Source: Stigonema ocellatum SAG 48.90 = DSM 106950 (GTDB lineage: Bacteria; Cyanobacteriota; Cyanobacteriia; Cyanobacteriales; Nostocaceae). From it: 64,000 bases of DNA. Within the stretch, counting starts at the first letter, position 1. The number at the start of each line of letters is the position of its first letter. Where the stretch lies: NCBI GenBank assembly GCA_016903675.1, contig JADQBA010000013.1:48262-112261 (forward strand), written 5' to 3'. Made by a program: the position numbers and the translations under genes. The notes beneath the pieces were generated by a model. The model saw only the letters and a program-made list of their open reading frames with translations. It was not told the origin of the DNA and made no database searches. Positions 15,959-25,075 of this stretch are shown here, piece by piece.

Positions 15959-17662
15959 TTAACCAAAGACTTGATAGAAGAGCAAACACGTACTATAATT
16001 ACCATACTGTGTTAAATCCTCCAAACCATCAATATACTGCCGTTCAAAGTAACGTAGTGTACCCGTTTTGTAGCTATGACGCTGGGCGACTATTGGTGTC
16101 AGGGGACGCATATCAGAAAGAAGTTTGACGATGGGCGATCGCTCGTTTTCAATATAACCAGCCAGTTCAACATCAACATTAAAATCTGACCCTTGCCAAA
16201 TTCGCAGTTCATCTAATTGCCGACGATAAGTAATAATACCCTTTTGCAGAAGATTTTCAATCACCTGCTCCCAATTGCTTTTAGCACTATCAGATGGGCT
16301 GTCACACATCGCCAAGGTTACCAGAGTGCGAGTTGCCCTCATAGCCCCTCTAGTTGTCACAAGGTTTAAAATGCCAATAGTCTTCAAAACCCTCAGACTA
16401 TCAGTATCTAAGCGTTTAGCATCGGCAATTAAATTCTGAATTTCTACCCATCGCTGGAGATTTGGTCGGGAAGCTAAACCAGTCCCTACCGCTTCGATAA
16501 AGTAATCGTAAACTCGATCTAGCTTCAGCGTTGGTAAAACATCTCCCTCAACGGTTGTTTCCTGAAGAAAATTTCTAAAAGAATAGGGTTCAGCGCTTGT
16601 GAGAAAAGTAAATAACGAGCGGTCATTTTGAGCATACCGAGTGCATAACATTGGCATCACCAATGCGGTGATGGGATGCAAGGGGTACGTCTCGAACAGT
16701 AGTGCTTGTGTATAATCATCTCTGATGTCACTTGGCAAAGCTTCAAGCCATTCCACCCCCTGGTTATGGACAGCACAACGAATCCTTTCTCCACCAGTTC
16801 GGTCAATTGCTTGACAAATCAACCGCATCATCTGTGACGGAGAATCTTGAAAGGGGATATCTTCAAATCTGCCCTGAATCTTTGCCCATTCGTTGCGCTG
16901 TACAGAAGCTAACCTTTCACCATAGTCCGCAAATGCTTGGTGCAGTAAACCTACTATATAAACTTTATAACCTTTATCCTTAGGAAGTTCAGCCAGTTGC
17001 TGTAGCAGGTATAAATCTTCAGCACCCTGGTTTTGGACAGCAAACTCTAAATTTTTACCGAGTTCATCTATGATCAGTAGGACATCTGTTGCCGCAGCTA
17101 AAGCCACTTCTTTCACAAGATTAGGGATTTCCCGGCTGTCTACTCTTCCTCCATCTGCAACTTGTGTGCCAAGGTCTACCAATTTTCGAGCTACCCTCAG
17201 TTTATTGTACTCTTGAGGCAACCAAAAAACTTCGGCTCCTTTAAGCAGCGCACGAACAATTGTATTGCTTATTGGTTCTCTCTGTGCGGTGGCTATAGCC
17301 CGGAACAAACCAACGCTTGGTATATTCTCTTTAAGAGCTAAATACTCAGAGCTATGATAACCTAATGTTAGGGATGCAACCTCTAGAGCAGAGCAACGTA
17401 TCTCGCTGGTTTCCGGAGCGCACAGGGATGCGAAAAAATGAGCAAAGGCAGATTTACCAGTACCATATACGCTCGTCAACGTCCAAGCGCAATGGTCAGA
17501 AGTTCCCTTGAATCCTGCTATTATGCGTCTAGTTGCATCAACTGACCTTTCTGTGGGAATATATCCCTCTAGTGCATGGATTTTATCTAAATCCCGCTCA
17601 AGGTTGATGGAACGAGAGTAGCGACGCTTGAGGCTGAAATATTCAGATAAAGGTTTGTTCAT
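15959..17662 (-). CDS. P-loop ATPase, SspC-like
   Basis: This is 567 residues with a Walker A SVYGTGKSAF (about 64-73, Lys70) and a Walker B VLLIIDELGKNLE (about 194-206). The N-terminus SEYFSLKRRYSRSINLERD and the helical C-terminal half are not a common AAA pattern; similar ATPases occur beside DUF4007 genes. It begins 16 bases after the DUF4007 stop, so the two form an operon. Known: in the Ssp single-strand phosphorothioation system SspC is an ATPase acting with the nickase SspB. Inference: the SspC equivalent, resting mainly on context. The large P-loop ATPases of BREX/Pgl systems (BrxC/PglY) are an alternative relation. Confidence 0.65.
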   Translation of the reverse strand: MNKPLSEYFSLKRRYSRSINLERDLDKIHALEGYIPTERSVDATRRIIAGFKGTSDHCAWTLTSVYGTGKSAFAHFFASLCAPETSEIRCSALEVASLTLGYHSSEYLALKENIPSVGLFRAIATAQREPISNTIVRALLKGAEVFWLPQEYNKLRVARKLVDLGTQVADGGRVDSREIPNLVKEVALAAATDVLLIIDELGKNLEFAVQNQGAEDLYLLQQLAELPKDKGYKVYIVGLLHQAFADYGERLASVQRNEWAKIQGRFEDIPFQDSPSQMMRLICQAIDRTGGERIRCAVHNQGVEWLEALPSDIRDDYTQALLFETYPLHPITALVMPMLCTRYAQNDRSLFTFLTSAEPYSFRNFLQETTVEGDVLPTLKLDRVYDYFIEAVGTGLASRPNLQRWVEIQNLIADAKRLDTDSLRVLKTIGILNLVTTRGAMRATRTLVTLAMCDSPSDSAKSNWEQVIENLLQKGIITYRRQLDELRIWQGSDFNVDVELAGYIENERSPIVKLLSDMRPLTPIVAQRHSYKTGTLRYFERQYIDGLEDLTQYGNYSTCLLFYQVFG

Positions 17663-17678
17663 TGTTTACCCCACCAGC

Positions 17679-18599
17679 CTAGTATTTATAATATTTGTCT
17701 AAGATATCCTCTGCTAGCACTTCTGGCTGTTCAGTAAAGGAAAATTGAATCAAGCCAGCAGACTCAGAAAGTGCTATTGAATTTGACCGCCTTGCTACCT
17801 GTTCAATGGCATCACATACTGCACTTTCTGAAAGCTTAAATGCCATGCCTGGGCTGCCAATGTCATAAACTAGGCGAGAAATGGAGATAGTTCTTTGTTG
17901 ACGCCCAACCCAACTGGCGTATTCCAGGGAAGCTGAAACTACTATTTCTGCTGGTAAGTTCCCTTTGGAGCCAACTCGGAAGGTATAGTGTCTGGAGTCT
18001 CCTGCTTTATGAATAATTCCCAGGGAAGTGAAGGGACAATCTAAACTATCCTCACTGATACCAGTTTTATAGGCTCCTTGTTCTACATACATTCGTAAGA
18101 TACACGTAACGTCCTTTTTTAGGGAAGATTCGACAATGCGAGGTGCAACACTATCTCTGTAGTCACACAGCGCATTCAATAATTCTTCTTGGGAAAATTC
18201 TGTTCCCCGGAAGACGTTGAAAGTAAAATACCAAGCTGCTGCATTGCATGGTGGTTTGAGTAAGTTCCAGTGTAGAAGCCATAGGGATGCTGGGTCTTCG
18301 AGATATGGATCCCAGCCATCATCTTTTAAAAGGCGATCGCCAAAATCAGTTGGTCTATCGTTTTCCAGTACTTTAAACGTATGACACCAGTAGCGAATAG
18401 AGCTTACCATGTTTTTACCAACACCTAACCGTACCGGAGCATCTTCCCGCAAGAAAACTTCCGAGTTCAATGCCGCATCAAAACCCTTCTTAATCCAACC
18501 GAACCGGGGGTGAAAGGTTTCATGGCGAGCAAAGACTGGATTGACGTTAACTACTTGTTTAATATCGCCATCTAAATTAAGGCTAATTTGTTTTACCAT
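17679..18599 (-). CDS. DUF4007 family protein, SspB-like nickase candidate
   Basis: This is 306 residues. I recognise DUF4007 by HETFHPRFGWIKKGFDAA near residue 26, LGVGKNMVSSIRYWCHTF (about 58-75), SLWLLHWNLLKPPCNAAAWY (about 105-124) and FTSLGIIH. From memory, SspB of the SspABCD phosphorothioation system is a DUF4007 protein that nicks DNA for sulphur incorporation. It is first in the operon, followed by the SspC-like ATPase. A decayed second copy of its 3' end lies at 10297-10446. The DUF4007 call is firm; the Ssp role is inferred. Confidence 0.78.
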   Translation of the reverse strand: MVKQISLNLDGDIKQVVNVNPVFARHETFHPRFGWIKKGFDAALNSEVFLREDAPVRLGVGKNMVSSIRYWCHTFKVLENDRPTDFGDRLLKDDGWDPYLEDPASLWLLHWNLLKPPCNAAAWYFTFNVFRGTEFSQEELLNALCDYRDSVAPRIVESSLKKDVTCILRMYVEQGAYKTGISEDSLDCPFTSLGIIHKAGDSRHYTFRVGSKGNLPAEIVVSASLEYASWVGRQQRTISISRLVYDIGSPGMAFKLSESAVCDAIEQVARRSNSIALSESAGLIQFSFTEQPEVLAEDILDKYYKY

Positions 18600-19011
18600 A
18601 AATTTTTATAAATTAACACGGATATGGTATTGACTTAACATTACAATCGGAATTGAAGGTTATTACTTGTAGACCTTCTCCATGAGTAAGGGCTTTGGAC
18701 TTCTAGTGACAACAGCTTGAATCAACTTGAGGTAGTCACCTTAATGATCTGTCTAAGCTAACTAGTATACCTGAACTAGCAGCCATCAACGTAACCATTT
18801 GAGCCAGCGATCGCAGGTAACATATGTTAATCTTGCTTGTCATTGCGATCGCAACCCCATATCATCCCTACTGAAAACCTCTCCAATCAACTGATTTGTA
18901 CTTTTCCCGGACACGACACTAGTACCACCGTCAGACTTTCTCGTTGAATTATTAGAAAAAACTGTACCTCTGGCGCTGGCTACAGATACCGAAAAATCCA
19001 GGTCGGAGATG

Positions 19012-19173
19012 AGAGGTTGTTTGAAAAGTCCTTTCATCGGTAGCAAAACGTTATTGATCCCCCCAACCCCCCTTAAAAAGGGGGGCTTTAATTCCAGTTC
19101 CCCCCTTTTTAAGGGGGGTTAGGGGGGATCGATAAGTGCGAAGATACAGCCAACCACTTTTCAAACATCCTCT
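19012..19173. mobile_element. 162-bp MITE-like element with AGAGG ends and C/G-rich stem
   Basis: Ends are AGAGGTTGTTTGAAAAGT (19012-19029) and its near-perfect inverse (19156-19173). Inside is a long stem of C-run/G-run arms (about 19058-19129). A relative with the same right end and similar core is at 55819-55983. The remaining upstream gap (18600-19011) shows nothing I can support as a gene. Confidence 0.75.
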
Positions 19174-19275
19174 GAGGCTTTTTCCGTTCAGTGACAAGCT
19201 TAACCACACCAACCCCGTGAATTTTTACAGGTTTTTTGAAAGAACGGTTGAAATTTTCGGATTCTTCAATCGAGT
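19174..19275. repeat. 102-bp dispersed repeat, copy 2
   Basis: This is the partner of 6761-6862, with three differences seen over 102 bases. It abuts the MITE-like element on one side and ends ten bases before the stop of the VapC remnant on the other. Confidence 0.8.
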
Positions 19276-19284
19276 CAGGAGTCG

Positions 19285-19473
19285 TTAAACTAACCAGTTA
19301 TATATAGTCAGTCCAGAAATATGACAAAAATGGGATTGATTATTAGTAATAACAGCTATGTGATTAACCATTGCTGAAGCAGCGATTAAAATATCAGCAT
19401 CCCCAATGGTAATTCCTTTTTTTCTGAGTTCCGCATAAATATCAGATGCTTGGACAATTATCTCGTCAGTCAA
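19285..19473 (-). pseudogene. C-terminal half of a VapC-type PIN toxin
   Basis: Only 62 codons remain: LTDEIIVQASDIYAELRKK, GITIGDADILIAASAMVN and a final ISGLTIYNWL. This matches the C-terminal half of PIN toxins, including the late acidic pair in GDAD. The N-terminal half with the first catalytic Asp is gone, so it cannot be an active RNase. It runs directly on from the truncated antitoxin frame upstream, which suggests one deletion removed the antitoxin's end and the toxin's start together. Confidence 0.75.
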
Positions 19474-19694
19474 AGGAGTAATAATGTTGTTGGCACAAAG
19501 GCAATTTCTTCAATTTCGTCAACATCCGTTTCTGATAATCCCTCATACACCTCAGATGCTAGTTGTAGCATTTCTTGAGGAGTAAGAGGATTAGTAGTGT
19601 CAACTATTAGTTGGACAGATTGTCCTTCAGCCAATTCAGGTTTTTCCAGAGGGCGAAATACACCATTTTCGTAGATAGCTTTTAAAGTTTGCAT
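19470..19694 (-). pseudogene. DUF104/AF2212-type antitoxin, C-terminus replaced
   Basis: MQTLKAIYENGVFRPLEKPE and SVQLIVDT at the start are typical of AF2212-like (DUF104) VapB antitoxins. The end, IEEIAFVPTTLLLL, departs from the expected family tail after EIEEIA, where the deletion into the VapC gene falls. The N-terminal DNA-binding part may still be made, but the toxin-binding tail is altered. Confidence 0.7.
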
Positions 19695-20042
19695 TTTGCT
19701 AATCGCCTCGTTAATTATTTAAGCAACACCACACAATGATTCTAACTTCTGATTCCTGATACATGTCAGGAAAGAGAAAGAGCTAGAAGCTCGGAATGGC
19801 AAGGGATTGAAGGGATGTAGTATGATGTCGGAGAGATTAACACGATAATTGGGTTCTTGTCCGAAATTTTGTGGAGAAGATTAACAAGGTAATTGGGTTC
19901 TTGTCCAATTTTGGTGATCAACACGGAAACCCGTTTTAAGGCAGCTATGCTGAGGGCAGCTATGCATTCGGGAAGAAAGAAGGAAGGAAGAAGTAGTATA
20001 ATCGAATTACTTCAAACTTCAAACTTCAAACTTGTAAGAAAA
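19695..20042. repeat. Intergenic stretch with direct repeats
   Basis: Two near-identical 29-base direct repeats containing AATTGGGTTCTTGTCC occur at 19834-19862 and 19878-19906. Beyond them are a duplicated GGCAGCTATGC and three CTTCAAA heptamers (20011-20035). They may mark the end of the ISL3-type remnant that follows; the GGGTTCTTGTCC part resembles ISL3 family termini. No gene is seen. Confidence 0.5.
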
Positions 20043-20252
20043 TGAGCCTCAACTGTTGTGTGGATGTGCTACGCCACTTATTACCCAAGACAAAGAATCT
20101 ACAAAAGCGAAAGTTGGGATGTAGACGAAACACAAGCTACTATAACTTTGACTGTAACTGCGACGCGAACAGTTGTTAACTGCCCAGTTTGTAACTGTGC
20201 AACGCATAAGATTCATAGCCATTACGAGCGTAGACTACTCCCTTCCCGCTAG
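20043..20252 (+). pseudogene. N-terminal fragment of an ISL3-family transposase
   Basis: SESWDVDETQATITLTVTAT is followed by the zinc-binding VNCPVCNCATHKIHSHYERR, the N-terminal Zn finger of ISL3-family transposases. The frame stops at 20252, and the beginning is frameshifted. A later piece of the same kind of gene is at 24190-24321, some 4 kb away, so these may be parts of one broken element or two relics. Confidence 0.75.
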
Positions 20253-20506
20253 AAAACTCCCTTTTCTGTAGTGTGTATTTACATGTGATACAAAGTTCCT
20301 CAACAAGTTTGAGTTGGAGTCTATTCATGTGTAATAAAATACATTTAATCGGACAATGACGGTAGTAACCTCAGGGCGAAGATATAGCAATCCTAAATGA
20401 GTTGTGAAAAATCACAGTTGTTGATATGGTGGACATTGGAAATCATTGATAGGGTGCGTGGCAGTAGAAATGGAAGAGTTGATAGAGTTCATTCAGAACA
20501 AAAAAA

Positions 20507-20531
20507 GGAGTTTATACAAAATATAAACTCC
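20507..20531 (-). terminator. Intrinsic terminator of the desaturase gene
   Basis: Read on the minus strand, GGAGTTTAT, a seven-base loop and ATAAACTCC are followed by a run of seven T. It lies 26 bases past the desaturase stop. The plus strand reading also ends in a T-rich tail, so it may work in both directions. Confidence 0.8.
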
Positions 20532-20556
20532 TCCTTTTGTTTTCTAAATATCTTCT

Positions 20557-21495
20557 TTAGCTTTTTGGAATATTGGCAACGCTTCTAAACGTGTCAATAA
20601 ACCCAAAAACTGTGCAAGTCCTCTCACAGTATTCCTCGTCTTGCATAAGAAGAGCATGTGCTTTTCTTAAGTTAAACCAAGGTATACTTGGATACATGTG
20701 ATGTATCTGATGAAAACCCTCACCTCGTGGATGCAAAAATAGCTCATTAAAAAGTCCCAAGCTATTCCTTGCAGATGTCAGTGGCTCTGTACTACAGGTA
20801 AGACCAGCATGTTCGGTTAACTCAGACAAGTATCGCACTATAGGAAGTGTGACTAAAAGCGGAACTAACCAAAATAACACCACAATGTGAAAAACATTGC
20901 TAAACCAGGCAATAATCAATGCAGCTACCCAAGGCACTATCCGTAATAGAACAGACCATAAGTCATCATTCTCATACAGATAAAAGGCTCCGATGGTAGT
21001 AGCATAATACTTGGGATACTGCCTTACTACATGCTGCCAAAAATCTTTAAGATTGAAAAACTGTAGTTTATCCATCTCAAATTGTTGATAGCGTAGTAAG
21101 TCAGGGTCAAGACCTTCTTGCCAGTAGTGCTTATGATGCCCTATACAATGTGCTTCTCGTTCGTTGTTTATATGATGAAAAGAAGGCACTGCAATAAAAA
21201 CCCACGCAAGCATATCGTTAATGATATGATTCCTGCTTAAGTTAAAGTGCAAAGCATCATGCTGAAAGTTCTCAAGAACTCTCTGCCGAGATGCAATGAT
21301 TAAAATTGCTCCCAGATAAGAAAATATCCCTAAAACCCCCACACCACAAACCGCAAAGATACTTAATGAAATCCATGCGAGAAAGCAGATAATTAACCAC
21401 TCTTCAACAAGCACCACTACAGAACGAAATGTAGAAGACTTGTATAGACCCACCAATTCCTTGGCAAGCGTTTTATCCTTTGGTGAATATCGCAT
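20557..21495 (-). CDS. Membrane fatty-acid desaturase family protein
   Basis: This is 312 residues with the three histidine boxes of membrane di-iron desaturases: HDALH (79-83), HCIGHHKH (116-123) and HQIHH near 265. Hydrophobic segments flank them (about 28-68, 95-105 and 170-210), as expected for an enzyme embedded in the membrane. It probably introduces a double bond into, or hydroxylates, a lipid acyl chain. Substrate and position cannot be told. It stands alone, with its own terminator; the upstream neighbour is an IS630 fragment. Confidence 0.88.
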   Translation of the reverse strand: MRYSPKDKTLAKELVGLYKSSTFRSVVVLVEEWLIICFLAWISLSIFAVCGVGVLGIFSYLGAILIIASRQRVLENFQHDALHFNLSRNHIINDMLAWVFIAVPSFHHINNEREAHCIGHHKHYWQEGLDPDLLRYQQFEMDKLQFFNLKDFWQHVVRQYPKYYATTIGAFYLYENDDLWSVLLRIVPWVAALIIAWFSNVFHIVVLFWLVPLLVTLPIVRYLSELTEHAGLTCSTEPLTSARNSLGLFNELFLHPRGEGFHQIHHMYPSIPWFNLRKAHALLMQDEEYCERTCTVFGFIDTFRSVANIPKS

Positions 21496-21542
21496 ATTTT
21501 TGCTTAAAAAGCTAAGGAGCAGTCACCTTAGACACTGGAGTT

Positions 21543-22342
21543 TATACCAATTTAATATGAAGCTGCATATAATGTAAGAGTGCAACTTCGATAATTTTAG
21601 ATGCATATGAGCCGTCCGTTTAAGATTGAAATCGCACAGAGCGAAGAGGAACTAAAAAAACGTCTACAAACAGCTAACTTGGGAAACCAGAAAGAAAAAC
21701 TACAGATGTTGTGGTGGCTCAAAAGTGGACAGTTAAAGGAACAGCAGGAAATAGGGAAACGCTTGGGTAGAGATACTTCAACAGTGACAAGATGGTTGCA
21801 GAAGTATAGAATGGGTGGACTGTCTAGTTTATTGGAAATTAAGAAAGCGCCAGGAGCAAAACGGAAAATCAATGATGCTGCGATCGCTTCCCTCAAAATT
21901 GAGCTAAAAACTGGAATTGGTTTTAGTAGTTATGGTGCGATAGTAGAGTGGTTGAAAAAAGAACATGGACTTGATATTGAGTATGGAACGGTTTATACAT
22001 TGGTTCGATATCGATTAGGAGCAAAACTAAAAGTACCACGTCCTCAAAGCTACAAGCAGGATGAAGAGTTGGTATCTGAGTTTAAAAAAAACTTGGCATC
22101 ATTCTGAACTGTCTCGAAAAGCTTTTGGCACAAGGAAAGCATGTCTACTACCTCTGTCAGGATGAAACTAGGGTTGGACTCAAAACTTTAACAGGGAAAG
22201 TAATTACTGCTGCTGGAGTTAAGCCCACTGTAGAGGTAAAATGGCAACGAGAGAATTTTTGGATTTATGGCGCGATCGCTCCCTTGACAGGAAAACATTT
22301 TCAACACGAATACCCAAAGCCCTTTGACATCAACCTGACTCC
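21543..22342 (+). mobile_element. IS630-family element, damaged, right end missing
   Basis: The left end TATACCAATTTAATATGAAG (from 21543) resembles the arms of the hairpin element at 46745-46798. The transposase that follows is frameshifted and truncated, and no right terminus is recognised; the following bases to 22556 have no gene. Confidence 0.7.
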
Positions 22343-22355
22343 TGAAAATTTTTGA
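21607..22355 (+). pseudogene. IS630-family transposase, frameshifted and truncated
   Basis: The first frame (to 22107) has an N-terminal HTH (EIGKRLGRDTSTVTRWLQKY) and IS630 phrases such as HGLDIEYGTVYTLVRYRLGA. The second frame (22125-22355) resumes with YYLCQDETRVGLKTLTGKV, which contains the first catalytic Asp-Glu, and WIYGAIAPLTGKHFQHEYPK. It then departs from the family and stops, losing the rest of the DDE domain. Either the shift near 22105 is a mutation or the element once used programmed frameshifting; the truncation makes it inactive. Confidence 0.85.
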
Positions 22356-22556
22356 CGACAGCATTTAACTCATCTCATTGATCCTGCTCTCTGGTCAAGT
22401 ACGTTGAAGACAAAGTCTTTGAACTTATTTTTGTTAAACTGTCAAGCTAATTTTATACAAAATTAGATGAGCTTACCCTGCGTTAAAAGTTAATAGCAAC
22501 ATTCTTTGACATCAGGTTGATCGGGCATTAAAAATAACCAACAAGGTGACAATCGG

Positions 22557-23438
22557 TTAGCTGCTCTGTACCTCAACCGCCACATCTGGCTCGCCCTTCT
22601 GAGCGCTTTGACTTAAAACCAGTGCAGCGAAGACAAAAATCGCGCCTATTATACCGCGTATTCCCAGATGTTCGTCAAGTAGCCAAAACGACAAGATTGC
22701 TGATAACACTGGCTCTATTGTGTAGAGTAAGGCAGTTTCTGAGGCTGAAACCCAACGCTGTGCCAAGGTCTGAAGCCAGATGACAGCAGCAGTCGCCACC
22801 AGCGCTAGGTAAACAATCGCTCTCCAGTGTTGGCTTATTGCCTCAAACTGATTGAGGACTTGCGAGTTACTCCAGAGTGCTCCTAGCCCCCCAATGAACA
22901 ACAGTTGGATACTAGTCAGTGATAAAGTAGGGTGGGATAAGGTGACTCGCTCTAGCAACAGTGTATAGAGTGCATAAAGAACAGCAACACCAAACATCAA
23001 CAGATCGCCAATTCCTAACTCTCCCCCTTCCCAAAACATCACGCCAATGCCGATCGCAGCGAGTCCGGCGGCTAGGAAAGTTCTCAGGAGCACGCGTTGA
23101 CCGCTTACCCATCCCAGCAGAGGTACAATGAGTGCGCTCAAACTAACAATAAATACCGCTCGGTTTGCTGGTATGGTCTGAAGTGCAATTGTTTCGATAG
23201 CTACGTACAGGAAGAATAAAAGTCCTAAAATGAGACCATCGCGGAGCAAAAGTGCGTTGAGACTGCGTAAGTTTATGGCAAAAAACACTGCTGCTAGCAC
23301 AAAGCGTGTGGCGATCAATGCACTTGGTGAAAGGTCACTAACTATGTTTTTAGTCAATGGGAAAGTTGTAGCCCCAACTAGATTAATAAAAATCAGCAGT
23401 ATTATGGCTTTAACGTGCAAGGTGTTTTCGGTTTGCAT
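22557..23438 (-). CDS. EamA/DMT-family transporter
   Basis: This is 293 residues from the ATG at 23438; the longer frame starts with TTG and is less likely. About ten hydrophobic segments and the twofold EamA repeat are visible, each half ending in a GxxL/PVLSA type motif (IEPVLSAILSFWLLDEHL in the second). It belongs to the drug/metabolite transporter superfamily, exporting small molecules or amino acids across the plasma membrane. The substrate cannot be inferred. It is monocistronic. Confidence 0.85.
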   Translation of the reverse strand: MQTENTLHVKAIILLIFINLVGATTFPLTKNIVSDLSPSALIATRFVLAAVFFAINLRSLNALLLRDGLILGLLFFLYVAIETIALQTIPANRAVFIVSLSALIVPLLGWVSGQRVLLRTFLAAGLAAIGIGVMFWEGGELGIGDLLMFGVAVLYALYTLLLERVTLSHPTLSLTSIQLLFIGGLGALWSNSQVLNQFEAISQHWRAIVYLALVATAAVIWLQTLAQRWVSASETALLYTIEPVLSAILSFWLLDEHLGIRGIIGAIFVFAALVLSQSAQKGEPDVAVEVQSS

Positions 23439-24189
23439 AAGTTGATTAGAATGGGAAAGTGAGAGAAAAACCTGTCTCAAATGGCTGACAACGCGCTCAG
23501 GAGTACAATACCATCAATTGCACCTTTTTTTAACTAAAGCACTATGGTCCGTTAATTCTTGCGGTAAAACTTGGTGGTCGATTTTTGACTATGTTTTTCG
23601 AGTTGCATTTAGGGCAGTGCATAGCTCTTGTATTGAACAATACTTCCTTATTTTATCCTTACTACGCATCACTACCAGAATTATTGCCCCGATTGCATCA
23701 CGACAGGCTTGCGCCGTCCTCTACCCCGACCACACCCCACTGCCCCCACAATCGCACTCTTTCAGTCTCACCCAGTACGCAATCAGCCGTATTACTTTCA
23801 ATACTCGATTCTGGCTGATTTCTTGTCCAGATGCTTTGATTTTATAGAAGAAATCATTTTCGATCTGGACGAGATTTTAGTCCTACCGGGTATGCATTAC
23901 AGCGATTTTCTGTTTCCGCTTTTGCCTTGAGTATTTTTGAACTAGCTTATCAGTATTTTCTCTGTGACAATTTGTATGAATTAAAATTAGGGGGCGATTC
24001 TCTATTCTCGATCGCTAACTTCCAACTGAACAAAAGCCGTACCTCACGCAAGAAAGTTTCCGCCGTCACCTCGCCCCACACCCTACTCCCCACACCACCC
24101 CGACTGCTCCACCTTGCAGCGCTATCTGCTAGAGCCTAAGTTTCCTGAACGTCAATCACGTAGTGACCGTGGCAAGAGTTTGCAAGGGG
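23439..24189. other. Long gap without a supported gene
   Basis: Several overlapping short frames exist (for example 23518-23847, 23709-23930, 23927-24139), but none has family motifs, a ribosome site or coding-like composition. It lies between a transporter and ISL3 debris, and is probably eroded mobile DNA. Confidence 0.5.
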
Positions 24190-24321
24190 CCATATAAGGA
24201 ATACCTTGTCAAACGATGGAACGAGCATTGCTACGAAGTCAAAAAATTGTTTTGGGAAATTCAACAACTTGGATACCGTGGTAGTTATATGACGGTGACT
24301 CGTTACTGGAGTTTAGACTAA
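24190..24321 (+). pseudogene. Middle fragment of an ISL3-family transposase
   Basis: The frame reads PYKEYLVKRWNEHCYEVKK, LFWEIQQLGYRGSYMTVTRY and stops soon after. This is the central segment of ISL3 transposases (RRW...C...LWxEIxxxGYxGSxxxVxRY). Neither start nor end is present. Confidence 0.75.
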
Positions 24322-24706
24322 GGCATGAAAAACAACCCAGCACGGCTCTCGTTAATAACAGACTTGCCAAAAGTATGAACAAGCTTTGATATTAAACCGC
24401 AATAGATGTTTCTTTGCGTGGCTTATTTGCTCTTTTTTTAACCGTTGGATAGCGGTTTTTACGGAAACGGGGTTTTCCTGGTGCGCGAATGTTAAGAAAT
24501 ATTTCGCCTACAGCATCAGGTGCTTAACTGAACTGTATTGGAACCTGAGTTTCAAGTATTGAAAGCCTACCGAGAAATAACAGGATAATTGTGGCAAGAA
24601 CACGGGTACTGGTATAAAATATCTGACAATGACACGGACATTCTATCTAGAAGCGCCAGCAATTCTCATTTTGAAAAAATTAGTCCTCTCTTAGAGGACT
24701 TATGCT

Positions 24707-24735
24707 ATGAGCCTGGGACTTCGAGTCCCAGGCGG
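24707..24735. repeat. Hairpin with CCTGGGACTTCGAGTCCCAGG
   Basis: An almost perfect stem with an internal TTCGAG. A related unit, CATGGGACTTCTCCTCCCATG, lies near 47152-47172 in the same context (TATGCTAT before, GCGGAT after). They look like the two-copy ends of an unidentified element. Confidence 0.5.
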
Positions 24736-24761
24736 ATATGGGCTTAAGGTAACTGAACCTC

Positions 24762-24794
24762 AGAAACCCGGTATCTGGGAGATACCGGGTTTCT
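24762..24794. repeat. Strong hairpin AGAAACCCGGTATC / GATACCGGGTTTCT
   Basis: Arms of 14 bases are separated by five. It could terminate transcription, although only a short T-rich tail follows. It is a common extragenic repeat type in cyanobacteria. Confidence 0.6.
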
Positions 24795-24828
24795 TGATCT
24801 CACGAATCATTTAGGAGTGCTATATACT

Positions 24829-25063
24829 GACATCTTGCACCTTCTCAATAAGGGTTGGTGGGCTACGCAATAATCAGTTGGTGGGCAGTGCCCACCCTAC
24901 CTCATATCTTGCACCATCATCTTATTGCAAAAAAAGCAGCCTAAAACCCTGATTATTGCGTAGGGTGGGCACTGCCCACCAACCCTTATTGAGAAGGTGC
25001 AAGATGTCAGCTACGCAATAATCAGCTGCTTTTTTGCAATAAGATGATGGTGCAAGATATGAG
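24829..25063. repeat. Interleaved long inverted repeats (A-B-A'-B')
   Basis: Arm A (24829-24863, beginning GACATCTTGCACC) is an exact inverse of A' (24974-25008). Arm B (24901-24940, beginning CTCATATCTTGCACC) is the inverse of B' (25025-25063) with one base of difference in an A/T run. CTACGCAATAATCAG occurs at 24863 and 25011 and inverted at 24949, and a GTGGGCAGTGCCCAC palindrome lies between. A and B overlap in order, so both stems can form only as a pseudoknot-like fold. It lies just past the end of the polysaccharide cluster. Confidence 0.85.
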
Positions 25064-25075
25064 TATACCCTCGAT

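Noticed and set aside
18840..19046. 68-codon minus-strand ORF
   Set aside because: Its first codons are the end of a MITE-like element, and no motif follows.
24707..24735. tRNA T-arm (TTCGAGTCCC)
   Set aside because: The sequence is one simple hairpin; no cloverleaf or CCA context can be drawn around it.
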